From contig CAKSVK010000060.1 of assembly GCA_934502905.1 (NCBI GenBank), positions 1 through 19,084 on the forward strand: DNA of 19,084 nucleotides, in the 5' to 3' direction. The notes beneath the pieces were generated by a model. It did no database searches. It saw only the letters and a list, made by a program, of their open reading frames with translations, and had not been told where the DNA came from. Shown here one piece after another: positions 1 to 7,430 of the stretch; the first letter of the stretch is position 1, and the number at the start of each line of letters is the position of its first letter. The translations under genes and the position numbers were made by a program. The stretch comes from an uncultured Chitinophagaceae bacterium (lineage in GTDB: Bacteria; Bacteroidota; Bacteroidia; Chitinophagales; Chitinophagaceae).

Positions 1-457
1 AATCTCTGTTATCATATTCATCTTTGGGAGCAAGATGTATCAATTTTTCAACTGACAGATTGTTGAGATAATGATAACTAGAATATTCAGATAAATAAGC
101 ATAATTTTTATTTTCTCCCGCAATCAATAATTTCTCATTTACATCATTCTGATTTATGTTATAGTGAACAGATATTAGCTGTTCCGCTATAAAATTTTTT
201 CTGAAAAAAACAGTACCATTAATTTCCAAATATCGGGTTAAAACTTCTAAGTCCTTTTCAAATTGATTTTCACTCACCTGTTTTCTTTGCTCATCCCGAA
301 CCCAACCTGTCGGTTCATTTCTGTATAACGGGTCTAAATCCCAGTTATAATTGAATAATATTGTAACAAAATCTTCGGGTAGGTTATTGTTTTTGGCAAT
401 ACTTTTTAGTTTTCGCTTAGCTGTTTCAGTCTGATTTATCTCGGTAACCTTTTTCAT
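1..457 (-). CDS. hypothetical protein, 3' end outside window
   Basis: A reverse-strand frame opens with ATG at 457 (MKKVTEINQTETAKRK) and stays open for 152 codons to the window edge, so the C-terminus is missing. The visible part is Asn/Lys/Glu rich and has no signal peptide or membrane segment, so it is probably cytoplasmic. A short aromatic stretch (NYNWDLDPLYRNEP, about residues 37-50) is the most distinctive part. I do not recognise the family. It starts 27 nt after the stop of the gene at 485-964 and is probably the third gene of the operon that begins at 1732 under the dyad at 1782-1799. The base composition is AT-richer than that of its neighbours, which would fit a separately acquired cassette. 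An immunity-type role is suggested only by the company it keeps. Confidence 0.75.
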   Translation of the reverse strand, partial: MKKVTEINQTETAKRKLKSIAKNNNLPEDFVTILFNYNWDLDPLYRNEPTGWVRDEQRKQVSENQFEKDLEVLTRYLEINGTVFFRKNFIAEQLISVHYNINQNDVNEKLLIAGENKNYAYLSEYSSYHYLNNLSVEKLIHLAPKDEYDNRD

Positions 458-484
458 TGTTTATTCACATTCGTTTTGGATTAT

Positions 485-964
485 TTATTTCGTTAATGAT
501 AAAGTTCTGCATTCTCCCTGTAACCGGAACGGAAACATATTTTTCATATATATTTCGTAGCGGCTGTTTTTAATGTCGGGCAATAGTCCTGTCCAGTTGA
601 GAATGTATTTATCTTTTTCCTTCCGCAGGGTTATACGATCATCAAATGTGGGGTAATGCGTATGGGCAATATGGAAATTTGTGAGTTCTTCGTTGTCTTC
701 ACCCTCGCTGTCAATAAAAATTTCCCTGCCAAAGATCGCTTCATCTTCAACCGGCAATTCCAGCTCTAACGTTGATATCGAGCTTTTGAAATAGTAGTCT
801 TTAGGTACCTTGCTTTCTTCACCGGAATATGATCCCGGCGGATATGCAGCCGGAAACTGTACCTCAATTTTCAGGGTATTGTTCTCTATATTGAAAACAG
901 CACTACCGTTTTCAAGCAAGAGGTCTTCCCCGGGCAATAATTTATCCACCGTAAGCTGTATCAT
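485..964 (-). CDS. hypothetical cytoplasmic protein (159 aa)
   Basis: ATG at 964 lies 3 nt after the stop of the lipoprotein gene 968-1732, so the two are surely co-transcribed and perhaps translationally coupled. There is no signal peptide or membrane segment. The sequence alternates beta-type strands with acidic loops (IDSEGEDNEELTN, about residues 84-96), and a Pro/Gly/Tyr loop PAAYPPGSYSG lies near residues 38-48. This composition suggests a small all-beta protein. I cannot name the family. The position inside an operon of immunity-like genes makes a cytoplasmic immunity or accessory role possible, but nothing in the sequence proves it. Confidence 0.8.
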   Translation of the reverse strand: MIQLTVDKLLPGEDLLLENGSAVFNIENNTLKIEVQFPAAYPPGSYSGEESKVPKDYYFKSSISTLELELPVEDEAIFGREIFIDSEGEDNEELTNFHIAHTHYPTFDDRITLRKEKDKYILNWTGLLPDIKNSRYEIYMKNMFPFRLQGECRTLSLTK

Positions 965-967
965 TTT

Positions 968-1732
968 TTATTTTTTAATCCAAAAAATACGATTGTCTTT
1001 ATCGGTATAAAATGAATAGTCATCGCTTAGGACTTTTCCTGTTTTCATATTCCGGAAAGCAGATATGTCTAATTTGGGTTCGTATTGTGCAGTCAAATCT
1101 TTTTGTTTCATAGTAACACGTCCCAGTCCGCTTGTAACTTTCATTCCGTCTTCTTCTTCTTCCATTGTTACACTACCGCTGAACGGAACACTGATGCGTT
1201 TACTGTTATCCGGGTTATTATACTGTTCGGTAAGGCTGTTTATATCGGCATAAATAATGCCTGCAAACTGAGGAAAATTAAAATGCTCCCGGTTAGCGAT
1301 GTACTTCTCGTATAATGCGTCTTCTATTTGCCCGAAATGTTGAGACAGGCAGTTATGCATGGTTTCAAAATCGGCTTTTGAATATTTATCGGGATGAATG
1401 AAAACAAGCATCTTTTTACGGTCTGTGATCACATCTCCGAAGGGTGCTGTTTTATCAGTGGTATCGTACAAAAAATACGGATACCCTTTAAGTATATCAA
1501 AAGAGTAAGGCGTTTGGTCAAGCACCTCGTTATCCGATATTTTTACAGGCGGCAGCTTGCCTATTTTTATCTCCATCCAGCATTTGATGGTGGCATAGTG
1601 TGACTTTTCCTTTGCCGAAAAACGCAGTTCGGCGCCGTTACAGTCGGCGCTATATAAAACCGTTTCCTTTGGTGTACCACAGCCAAACAAAAAACCAAAA
1701 AGGCTCATTATTCGTATTGTTTTGAAAGACAT
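968..1732 (-). CDS. lipoprotein of a four-member paralogous family (copy A)
   Basis: A 254-aa lipoprotein: a hydrophobic signal peptide ends in the lipobox LFGC, with Cys18 as the predicted lipidated residue. The shared family features are a CNG motif (31-33), WMEIKIGKLPP (52-62), TPYSFDI (74-80), YPYFLYDT (84-91) and HPDKYSK (113-119). The closest relative is the next gene upstream (1808-2584), so these two look like a tandem duplication; 4170-4895 and 12317-13060 are more distant. The reading frame extends upstream to a TTG at 1804, but that extension would translate the dyad at 1782-1799 and the promoter. ATG 1732 directly precedes the lipoprotein signal, so it is chosen. It is first gene of the operon 1732-968, 964-485, 457-1. 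It is probably anchored in the outer or inner membrane facing the periplasm. The function is unknown; an immunity lipoprotein against a periplasm-acting toxin is an inference. Confidence 0.88.
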   Translation of the reverse strand: MSFKTIRIMSLFGFLFGCGTPKETVLYSADCNGAELRFSAKEKSHYATIKCWMEIKIGKLPPVKISDNEVLDQTPYSFDILKGYPYFLYDTTDKTAPFGDVITDRKKMLVFIHPDKYSKADFETMHNCLSQHFGQIEDALYEKYIANREHFNFPQFAGIIYADINSLTEQYNNPDNSKRISVPFSGSVTMEEEEDGMKVTSGLGRVTMKQKDLTAQYEPKLDISAFRNMKTGKVLSDDYSFYTDKDNRIFWIKK

Positions 1733-1781
1733 ATTATCTGCTAATCTATACCTAAAGTAATGACCAATCCACATACTATAC

Positions 1782-1799
1782 ATACTACCTAAGTAGTAT
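1782..1799. promoter_or_regulatory. dyad operator O1, with -7 box at 1752-1759 (-)
   Basis: Perfect dyad ATACTAC-CTAA-GTAGTAT in the gap between the stop of 1808-2584 and the start at 1732. Reading toward 1732, the box TACTTTAG (1759 to 1752; 5 of 6 consensus bases of the Bacteroidota TAnnTTTG) starts 23 nt after the dyad edge. This is the same distance as at all other copies. No TTTG-like -33 element is seen at the usual distance. Predicted transcript start is near 1747, giving a leader of about 15 nt. Confidence 0.85.
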
Positions 1800-1807
1800 T
1801 CCAAATT

Positions 1808-2584
1808 TTACTTCCGCACACCATATACCAGGTTATCCTGCGTTATATAAAAATCATAATCCATTGCCAAAGTATTTCCTGTTTTAGTATGTGTAAATTG
1901 CCTCCATACGGCATCTCCGGTATATTTTGACGCTCCGTCAGGAGGGTTCTCCTTTACTTCTTCAAACTGTACTGCACCAATCTCCGTAGGGATTTTTTCT
2001 CCGTTCGCATCTTTATGCACTACATCTCCACTAAAGTAAATGATGACCGTATTCTTTGTTTCCTTGCTTTGATAAACATTAATAAACTCCTCCGTATCGG
2101 CATATGCAATACCGGCAAACTGCGGGTTATAAAAGCTGTATTGCGGTTGCGGTGTGATGTATTTTTCATACAAAACTTCCTCCATCGCTTTATAATGCAG
2201 GGAAAGACAGGCATTGATTTTTTCAAATTCCGTTTTTGAATACCTGGACGGACTGATAAGGATTATCATTCTTCGTTTAGGTACACTTTTATCGGGGATT
2301 AAAGTGCTGACTGTATCGTACAAATAATACGGATGTTTGTTCAGCAATGCAAAGCTATAGGGTGTATTATCAATTACTTCCCGCGGCTTTATGGCAACGG
2401 CTTTCAGCTTTCCAACCTTAATCTCCATCCAATATTCGGTATAAGCAAAATGTTGTTTTTCCTTCACGGATAACTGAAATGACTGACCATTGCAATCCGC
2501 CTTATACAAGGGTATCCGTTTGTTCCCCAGGCAGGAGGTAAAAAGCAATATACTTAGCGAGGCGGTTATGTGTTGAACGGACAT
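1808..2584 (-). CDS. lipoprotein of a four-member paralogous family (copy B)
   Basis: A 258-aa lipoprotein with signal peptide and lipobox FTSC (Cys18). It aligns with copy A (968-1732) over its whole length: YKADCNG (27-33) against YSADCNG, WMEIKVGKL (52-60), TPYSFAL (74-80), HPYYLYDT (84-91), RYSKTEFE (114-121) and a later FAGIAYADTEEF against FAGIIYADINSL. ATG at 2584 is the first codon of the signal peptide. The gene has its own promoter under the divergent dyad at 2636-2653. Its stop at 1808 lies just before dyad O1, so the downstream operon has a second, independent promoter. The role is unknown; it is presumably a membrane-anchored periplasmic protein, possibly a variant immunity protein. 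Confidence 0.88.
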   Translation of the reverse strand: MSVQHITASLSILLFTSCLGNKRIPLYKADCNGQSFQLSVKEKQHFAYTEYWMEIKVGKLKAVAIKPREVIDNTPYSFALLNKHPYYLYDTVSTLIPDKSVPKRRMIILISPSRYSKTEFEKINACLSLHYKAMEEVLYEKYITPQPQYSFYNPQFAGIAYADTEEFINVYQSKETKNTVIIYFSGDVVHKDANGEKIPTEIGAVQFEEVKENPPDGASKYTGDAVWRQFTHTKTGNTLAMDYDFYITQDNLVYGVRK

Positions 2585-2635
2585 TTTCTGTAACCTGTTT
2601 TGGAATAAAATTAGCTATCCGTGTAAAGAGATGAA

Positions 2636-2653
2636 ATACTACAAGAGTAGTAT
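2636..2653. promoter_or_regulatory. divergent dyad operator O2, -7 boxes at 2606-2613 (-) and 2676-2683 (+)
   Basis: Perfect dyad arms ATACTAC and GTAGTAT with spacer AAGA, placed between the divergent starts 2584 and 2698. On the right, TAAGTTTG (2676-2683) is a perfect TAnnTTTG box. On the left, TAATTTTA (2613 to 2606) has 5 of 6 bases. Both begin exactly 23 nt from the dyad edge, so one site can serve both promoters symmetrically. The spacer differs from the CTAA or CTTA of the other copies, which indicates that the arms, not the core, are conserved. Confidence 0.87.
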
Positions 2654-2697
2654 ATAACAGGAGTTGCCCGGTAATTAAGTTTGTAGAAAGTATAAGC

Positions 2698-3237
2698 ATG
2701 AAATTACCCGGCAACCTGTTATTTCTTATGCTTAGCCTGTTCGTTTCATATATGGTACATGCACAAGGTACTGACGCCGACAGATCTGTGCAGCAAATCC
2801 GTAAGGAGTACCAGCGCATTAATAAAGCGAAACTCAAGGCAAAGACCATCAACTGGATAAATGAAGAATGCCCGCCATACTCTGAAGGAAACGTTACTTT
2901 TTACTATGAGAATAACAGACTCGTGAAAATATTTTCCCGGGGTAGTGAAGACCACGGCGAATGGAAAGAGGAATATTATTTTAAATACGGCAGCCTGTTT
3001 TTTATTTATCAAAACAATGCCTGGGGCGGCGCCGGAGATCCGGGCTATTATACATTGCAGCGAAGGATCTATATAAAAGACGGTAAGGCTTTTAAAATAC
3101 TGGAAAGTTCATCCGTAAAGGATTTGGCGAAAGCTGCCGCCAAAGAGATCGAACGATATATAACCATCGCTAACTTGCTAAAAGCTGCTACCACAGAGGA
3201 GCAGATTGTTGAAATAATGTTTTGTGCTGAGGAATAA
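2698..3237 (+). CDS. secreted hypothetical protein (179 aa)
   Basis: The N-terminus is a classical signal peptide (about residues 5-23) ending VHAQ-GT, with no lipobox, so the product is probably periplasmic or exported. After a charged helical linker (RSVQQIRKEYQRINKAK, about 29-45) comes a beta-type region with GNVTFYYENNRL (64-75), EEYYFKYGSLFF (91-102) and a Gly/Ala/Trp loop. This region resembles the C-terminal half of the lipoprotein at 8971-10059 (GKATFYSKED; KSYYFDDISGELIYV). It is the first gene of the forward operon 2698-4895, under O2. The family is not recognised. The domain shared with another dyad-controlled gene supports a common functional class. Confidence 0.85.
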   Translation: MKLPGNLLFLMLSLFVSYMVHAQGTDADRSVQQIRKEYQRINKAKLKAKTINWINEECPPYSEGNVTFYYENNRLVKIFSRGSEDHGEWKEEYYFKYGSLFFIYQNNAWGGAGDPGYYTLQRRIYIKDGKAFKILESSSVKDLAKAAAKEIERYITIANLLKAATTEEQIVEIMFCAEE

Positions 3238-3253
3238 TGGATTTTCTTTCAGG

Positions 3254-3297
3254 GATTTGTACAGAAAAAATACAAATCATCTGTGCAATCTGTGAGC
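3254..3297. other. hairpin plus fragment of an intergenic repeat
   Basis: GATTTGTA (3254-3261) and TACAAATC (3271-3278) are exact inverted repeats around a 9-nt A-rich loop. Directly after it comes ATCTGTGCAATCTGTGAGC (3279-3297). Its last ten bases, ATCTGTGAGC, recur at 13739-13748 in another intergenic gap. The hairpin could attenuate the operon after its first gene, or it may simply be part of a repeat. There is no T-run, so it is not a typical terminator. Confidence 0.45.
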
Positions 3298-3310
3298 TAA
3301 AAAAATAAAA

Positions 3311-3562
3311 ATGAATAAATATCTTGTATTACTGATCTTCTACCTGGCAACGGCTGCTGTATACTTTATCTGCAACAAGATAGAGCCGCCTGCCCGGGAT
3401 GGCGGACTGGGACTGGGCGGATTTGCTTTAATATTAGGTGCACTGGCGGTATTGGTCTATTTTATAATAGCCGTAATAAAGGGATTTTGGGACAGGGAGT
3501 TTTTCGTTATTGCTTTCATTCATTTGGTTGTATTGTTATGGTTCTTAAAGAATACTTATTGA
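3311..3562 (+). CDS. small three-helix membrane protein (83 aa)
   Basis: Three hydrophobic segments (about residues 3-22, 36-59 and 64-80) fill most of the protein. A short loop with RDGGLGLGG (29-37) separates the first two. The protein resembles the 100-aa product of 14855-15157: both begin M(N/S)KY, carry FYL/FYA in helix 1, have (R/H)D(G/S)G(L/I)GL before helix 2, and IHLV before the last hydrophobic run. It is second in the forward operon. No enzymatic motif is visible. Small polytopic proteins of this kind are often immunity proteins to membrane-active toxins, but that is an inference here. Confidence 0.8.
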   Translation: MNKYLVLLIFYLATAAVYFICNKIEPPARDGGLGLGGFALILGALAVLVYFIIAVIKGFWDREFFVIAFIHLVVLLWFLKNTY

Positions 3563-3563
3563 A

Positions 3564-4160
3564 ATGATGGCAAAAAAAGTAAGACAGGTTATCCTCATCA
3601 AAGGTGTGTTTGGAGCAAAGGAAATTGCCAACATAAAACGGTATAAAGATTACCCGGCACTATCTCTTACATTGACCAAACACCCAGGCCTCGAATTTCT
3701 GAAGCTGATGCCGAAACTGGAAGTACTGGAACTCTATACCACAACGATAGAAAATTACGGGGTATTGAATGAAATCAACACATTAAGAGAGCTGTTCCTG
3801 AATAATATCAGGCAACACGAAGATTTGTCTTTTATCAGCTCTCTTTTCCAAATTGAGAAACTAAGTCTGCTGAACCTGCGCCAATTGGAAAAACTGCCCG
3901 ACCTTGCCGGTTGTAAAGGATTAAAAGGAGTATTTTTATGGGATTGCAAAAAACTGAAAGATATTCAGGCTTTGGCAGGAGCACCCAACCTGGAACAATT
4001 GGATATTGTGGATACACCGCATCAGCCGGATGATCTGGCGTTCCTGATGAAGCTGGACAATATCAAATATATAAACGGGCAGTTCGGCAGCAACAAAACC
4101 AATAAACGGTTTGAAGAATTGCTTGGGCAATACGGAAAAATGAGACAACCGGAAGATTAA
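3564..4160 (+). CDS. leucine-rich-repeat protein (198 aa)
   Basis: The start codon lies 1 nt after the stop of 3311-3562. A second ATG follows at once, so the start may be one codon later. No signal peptide is present, so it is cytoplasmic. From about residue 30 to 175 the sequence follows a leucine-rich rhythm of roughly 22-24 residues: LEFLKLMPKLEVLELY, LRELFLNN, IEKLSLLNL, LKGVFLWDCKKL, LEQLDIVD. The C-terminal tail (KLDNIKYINGQFG then FEELLGQYGK) resembles the end of the second LRR protein (10708-11433: QLPQLKTVYTVWG then VENIYHK). LRR proteins bind other proteins. In this setting, binding a toxin or scaffolding is plausible but unproven. Confidence 0.85.
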   Translation: MMAKKVRQVILIKGVFGAKEIANIKRYKDYPALSLTLTKHPGLEFLKLMPKLEVLELYTTTIENYGVLNEINTLRELFLNNIRQHEDLSFISSLFQIEKLSLLNLRQLEKLPDLAGCKGLKGVFLWDCKKLKDIQALAGAPNLEQLDIVDTPHQPDDLAFLMKLDNIKYINGQFGSNKTNKRFEELLGQYGKMRQPED

Positions 4161-4169
4161 AACAGGGCA

Positions 4170-4895
4170 ATGAAATATACAATTGCAATACTAACAACTA
4201 TTATTATGCTTTGGGGATGCACGTCAAAAGAAGAATTATACAACGGGATCTTTGAAGGAAAGCCTTACGCTTTTCAACAGGTTACCAAAAACCAGGGCTT
4301 CAATAAAGCCTATTCGCAAACCCTGAAAATGGAAGGTATTTCCAAAACCCTTCATATTGATGCAGAAACCACAAGTCCGGGTTATCCGTATTCCTTTGAT
4401 GTATACAGAAATGTTCCGCATATCATTTTGGACAGCGTTTCGTATCAATACAAAAACGAGTATGATGATACGGCAAAGCATTTTGCTGTTCTTTATATCC
4501 ATCCTGATAAATTCAGCAAAGAAGATTTTAAAGTTCTTACTGATTTTTTTCAGAGTGAATGGCAAAACATAAAAAACAAAGTGCCTTTGAATCAGGGGTA
4601 CAGGGCCTTACAAATTGTCGCGTTGGTATATGGTACAGATAAGCAATTCGAGCGAATATACCTGAACAAAGAAACGTCTGCAACGAAAACAATTACCGTA
4701 CAAACAGACGGGCAAATATTATACAGCGAAACAAGCGGCTCTGTACAAAGCACCAACATCAGCGAAAAAATCCGGATGCCCGAAAAAGCGATTTATGTAC
4801 AACAAGGCGGGCAATATTCTCTTGATGAACTACGTGCTTTCAGGAGCAATAAAGACCGACCGCTGGAGCTGGATTTTAAGATGGTAATAAAGTAG
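4170..4895 (+). CDS. lipoprotein of a four-member paralogous family (copy C)
   Basis: A 241-aa lipoprotein with signal peptide and lipobox LWGC (Cys17). Family hallmarks sit at the same residue positions as in copies A and B: YNGIFEGKPY (24-33), YPYSFDV (72-78), the hydrophobic segment PHIILDSV (83-90) and HPDKFSKEDF (111-120), followed by an aromatic ALVYG motif that corresponds to AGIIYAD in A. It is the last gene of the operon 2698-4895, starting 9 nt after the LRR gene. It converges on 4903-5460 with only 7 nt between stop codons and no visible terminator. The function is unknown; it is presumably anchored facing the periplasm. Confidence 0.88.
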   Translation: MKYTIAILTTIIMLWGCTSKEELYNGIFEGKPYAFQQVTKNQGFNKAYSQTLKMEGISKTLHIDAETTSPGYPYSFDVYRNVPHIILDSVSYQYKNEYDDTAKHFAVLYIHPDKFSKEDFKVLTDFFQSEWQNIKNKVPLNQGYRALQIVALVYGTDKQFERIYLNKETSATKTITVQTDGQILYSETSGSVQSTNISEKIRMPEKAIYVQQGGQYSLDELRAFRSNKDRPLELDFKMVIK

Positions 4896-4902
4896 TCGTC
4901 TC

Positions 4903-5460
4903 CTACGGCACTGTCCCATACCCGCAGAAACGAAACCCTTTTTTGGTTTTCACAAAAGTAAACAGCGCTTGCAGACCCTCAAATTCCGGAGAAGGTTCAG
5001 TAAGGGTAACAATGATGCTGTAACATCGTACGGGGTTACTGAATTGTTTTTTCTTCAGCTTCTGGGTAAAAAGCGTTTTATTGGCTTCGTCATTATACAT
5101 TTGAAGAGGTTGGGATATAGTTTTTTTGCCAGTATAATCCGAAATAATGGCAACATCTTCCTGTAAGAACTTCGCCAGGGGAACATAGTACGCTTGTTCC
5201 ATAAAATTACTCCATTCCCCGGTCTGCATCAACCTTTCATTTCGCTGCTTTTCTTCCGGCGTATTATCGTAACATTCGGAGCAATAGATTTGGGAAACGG
5301 ACAGTTTTTCCAGTTTCCTCAAATCTTTTACCGCAAATGCTTTCCGGAATTCCTGCCACAGGTCTGCCATTTCAATGCTGTCCTGCTGATCGATCTCTTG
5401 TGCCGTTGCTCTTGAAACAGACAAACAGGAAATGAATATAAACAAAAGGATAGTTTTCAT
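4903..5460 (-). CDS. secreted hypothetical protein (185 aa)
   Basis: The signal peptide ends near SRATAQ-E (about residue 21). It is followed by a helical segment, DLWQEFRKAFAVKDLRKLEKL (about 33-53), and a CSEC pair (about 60-63). Further on come YNDEANKTLFTQKL and a C-terminal beta-rich part (CYSIIVTLTEPSPEF, LFTFVKTKKGFRFCGYG). The helix-then-sheet layout recalls NTF2-like folds, but I cannot support a family. It is the second gene of a two-gene operon, starting 2 nt after the stop of 5463-6101. Export to the periplasm is likely. This unit has no copy of the 18-bp dyad, unlike most of the island. Confidence 0.82.
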   Translation of the reverse strand: MKTILLFIFISCLSVSRATAQEIDQQDSIEMADLWQEFRKAFAVKDLRKLEKLSVSQIYCSECYDNTPEEKQRNERLMQTGEWSNFMEQAYYVPLAKFLQEDVAIISDYTGKKTISQPLQMYNDEANKTLFTQKLKKKQFSNPVRCYSIIVTLTEPSPEFEGLQALFTFVKTKKGFRFCGYGTVP

Positions 5461-5462
5461 AA

Positions 5463-6101
5463 TTACCTATAATAGTTATACCAGTTGCTCTGAAAGTTAG
5501 TATCAAAATTTTCCTTGCTGTCGAAATACAAACCGCAGTTCTCCAAAGTATAATATCCAAACTCATCGTGTTGCTGAAGCAGTTTGTAATAAGCTTCCCT
5601 TATCTTTTGATTTAACCCAGACTGTTCCGCCGCTTTCAATTGCTTGTCGGTAAAAAAGAAAACCGAGGTGTAAATGGTAAAAGTTTGTATTTCCCATATT
5701 TCGGGAAATTGCCGGATTATGGAAGCTTTATCCTCTTTGCTTATTTTGTTGTTTGCGGCATAACAGGCGCTGTATTCAAAATTGCTATATATCACCCAAA
5801 CACCTTTCTTTTCCGGACAAAGCTCCTCATACTTTTTGGCAATAGCAATTTGCTTACGCTTATTAAACTCACCGTAATTGCTGACATTATAAAATAGATC
5901 TTCCTCTTTCTTCCACTCAAAAATAACGTTCAGTCGTGATCTTCCGCCGCTATCAATATAATCTTCCGTAAACCACAAGGGCATTACGCCATATTTTTTC
6001 TTTATCCAATCCGCTAATGGCTGCAAATGCTCCGGTGTCTGAACTTTGGCTAATTTGGCTTTTCGTAATAATTGATAGATATTTCTGTTTTCAAGGTACA
6101 T
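5463..6101 (-). CDS. hypothetical cytoplasmic protein (212 aa)
   Basis: The start is ATG at 6101 (MYLENRNIYQLLRKAK). The frame can be extended to a TTG at 6140, but that would run into the palindromic repeat at 6123-6135, so the ATG is preferred. The protein has no signal peptide. It contains WIKKKYGVMPLWFTEDYID (about 33-51), RLNVIFEWKKEEDLFYN and a long Tyr/Phe-rich C-terminus, so it is a mixed alpha/beta protein of unrecognised family. It leads a two-gene operon with 4903-5460. The region upstream is the repeat-filled stretch 6102-6352, in which I see no convincing promoter. Confidence 0.8.
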   Translation of the reverse strand: MYLENRNIYQLLRKAKLAKVQTPEHLQPLADWIKKKYGVMPLWFTEDYIDSGGRSRLNVIFEWKKEEDLFYNVSNYGEFNKRKQIAIAKKYEELCPEKKGVWVIYSNFEYSACYAANNKISKEDKASIIRQFPEIWEIQTFTIYTSVFFFTDKQLKAAEQSGLNQKIREAYYKLLQQHDEFGYYTLENCGLYFDSKENFDTNFQSNWYNYYR

Positions 6102-6352
6102 TGTTATGCTCTTTAATATTTCGGTGCGCTGCACCTGCAAATCTTTTGCAACGCTGTTGCTACTACAAATATTACCGCTGCTATACAGCTACAAATGTGA
6201 TGTGAATCAGTCGCTACACGGACTTCGCAATGCCAACGGAACAAAGGTGACTCTCTCTTTTAATAATCTTATAATACTACAGGGTGCAGCGCACCTAAAC
6301 TTTTGTAGCAGGTAATATAATAACATTTATTGAGCCGCAGAGCGGCGGAATA
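6102..6352. repeat. intergenic repeat element A with 13-bp mini-palindromes
   Basis: No gene lies here. Four 13-bp palindromes of the form 5-bp arm, 3-bp core, 5-bp arm are visible: GGTGC-GCT-GCACC (6123-6135), GCAAC-GCT-GTTGC (6148-6160), GGTGC-AGC-GCACC (6283-6295, the exact reverse complement of the first) and GCCGC-AGA-GCGGC (6334-6346). AATATT or a close variant flanks most of them. The sequence TTTTGTAGCA (6301-6310) also partly mirrors TGCTACTACAAA (6158-6169). The last palindrome matches region B (10546-10558) exactly in inverted orientation. It is probably an interspersed, possibly mobile or REP-like element with no coding capacity of its own. Confidence 0.7.
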
Positions 6353-7336
6353 TTAAAATGTATTTTTCCATTTTTCAGCTATCGCTTCAAAATCATTCAT
6401 CATCAGCTCAAAATCATAATCCAGCTTCTTTTTCTTCAAGTTGTTTATGATGGTATTTAATGCAATCCCAACATAGCTGATAAATTTCCCTTTTTGCTCC
6501 TTGTAGCCTAATTCACTAAATGCTTTTTCAAAATGAATATCAATGTTTACTTTTCCCGTTTCCTTTTTAAAAGGTCCATAATTAAATCTGTTCCGCAAAT
6601 AGTATCCATGTTCCTGAATTTCTTCTTCAGAAAACATTTTGTGCAATTCTTCCCGGGCTTTTTGATTTGTCAGCTTTTTTTCACTTTCCGAAATAATGTA
6701 ATTTGATTTGCAATGGGCGTGGTCATAATAACTGTGAGAATGGTTTATAATTATTCTGTTTATTGCATTGCCGTATTTTTCGGGCTGCATTTTTCCGTCC
6801 AGCTGTTTTTGCAAATCATTTTCTATACTTTCAATAACCGGCTTTGTGCTTTCATAACAATTACTGATGCCTCTTGTAATTAGTATCGGGTTTTTCGCAA
6901 TCCAGTTTCTCTGTTTTTCTAATTTTGCATTTAAAATGTTTTCCTTAACCGGGTAATCCCATAGCAATGCAGGTTTATCTTTCAGGTGGGGACTATAATG
7001 ATAGCTGGTACGTCCCTGTTCCATTGTAAGCCCATCTTTTCTTTGCGACCAGATAGCATCTACAAAGCGGTATTCACCCGATTTATTTCGGAATGCCGTC
7101 TGCGGATTACCATTAAAAAACACGCCTTTTACAGCTTCCACAGGTTCATTTTTACCCCAGCCGATGATAGCGAGGCATTCACAGATGCGAACGGCTTTGT
7201 TCCAGTCATCGGCATTTTTATAATCCGCATATTGCAGGAACAATGCAAACAATTGCTCACGCAATGGCTCAATATCTTTTTTCTGAAGATATGCTTTGAG
7301 CTTGTCCAGGTCGCTTATGTCAAATATTTCTTTCAT
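6353..7336 (-). CDS. hypothetical cytoplasmic protein (327 aa)
   Basis: The start is ATG at 7336 (MKEIFDISDLDKLKAYL), with no signal peptide. An N-terminal helical part (about 1-60, including NADDWNKAVRICECLAIIGWG) is followed by a region with FFNGNPQTAFRN and YRFVDAIWSQRKDG (about 73-100). A middle part is rich in His and Tyr (NHSHSYYDHAHCKSNY, about 198-213), and the C-terminus is Lys-rich and helical (LNTIINNLKKKKLDYDFELMM). The clustered His/Asp/Cys residues could bind metal, but no catalytic signature is recognised. The gene stands alone, with repeat element A downstream and a poor dyad-like sequence upstream at an unusual spacing. It is the largest unknown of the island. Confidence 0.8.
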   Translation of the reverse strand: MKEIFDISDLDKLKAYLQKKDIEPLREQLFALFLQYADYKNADDWNKAVRICECLAIIGWGKNEPVEAVKGVFFNGNPQTAFRNKSGEYRFVDAIWSQRKDGLTMEQGRTSYHYSPHLKDKPALLWDYPVKENILNAKLEKQRNWIAKNPILITRGISNCYESTKPVIESIENDLQKQLDGKMQPEKYGNAINRIIINHSHSYYDHAHCKSNYIISESEKKLTNQKAREELHKMFSEEEIQEHGYYLRNRFNYGPFKKETGKVNIDIHFEKAFSELGYKEQKGKFISYVGIALNTIINNLKKKKLDYDFELMMNDFEAIAEKWKNTF

Positions 7337-7430
7337 TAGAATTTATGTATTTTCTATTAACCAGACTACAGTAGTACTATGTGGCTTCGTTGCGTCGCAC
7401 TCTTGTACGTTCTGTTCTCTATTCAGTACT
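7337..7430. other. short intergenic gap with a degenerate dyad and a TGCGTCGCA palindrome
   Basis: The gap holds AGACTAC-AGTA-GTACTAT at 7363-7380, which matches 12 of the 14 arm positions of the island dyad. However, the position 23 nt beyond its left edge overlaps the start codon of 6353-7336 and is not a -7 box. To its right, GTTGCGTCGCACTCTTGTAC (7390-7409) contains a small palindrome and may be a repeat fragment. I see no clear promoter. Confidence 0.3.

Noticed and set aside
4236..4565. Reverse 109-aa frame within lipoprotein copy C, and similar shadows in other genes
   Set aside because: They lie wholly inside genes with family motifs and have no plausible promoter or start of their own.
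4896..4902. Terminator between the convergent genes 4170-4895 and 4903-5460
   Set aside because: Only 7 nt separate the stops and no hairpin with a T-run is visible on either side.
6274..6280. ATACTAC half site inside repeat element A
   Set aside because: The opposite arm position matches 0 of 7 and no gene start lies at the right distance; a chance match is likely.
7363..7380. AGACTAC-AGTA-GTACTAT, a seventh dyad copy (12 of 14 arm positions) before 6353-7336
   Set aside because: Its centre is only 35 nt from the start codon, and the position 23 nt away overlaps the ATG and is no -7 box, so the geometry of all other copies is broken.
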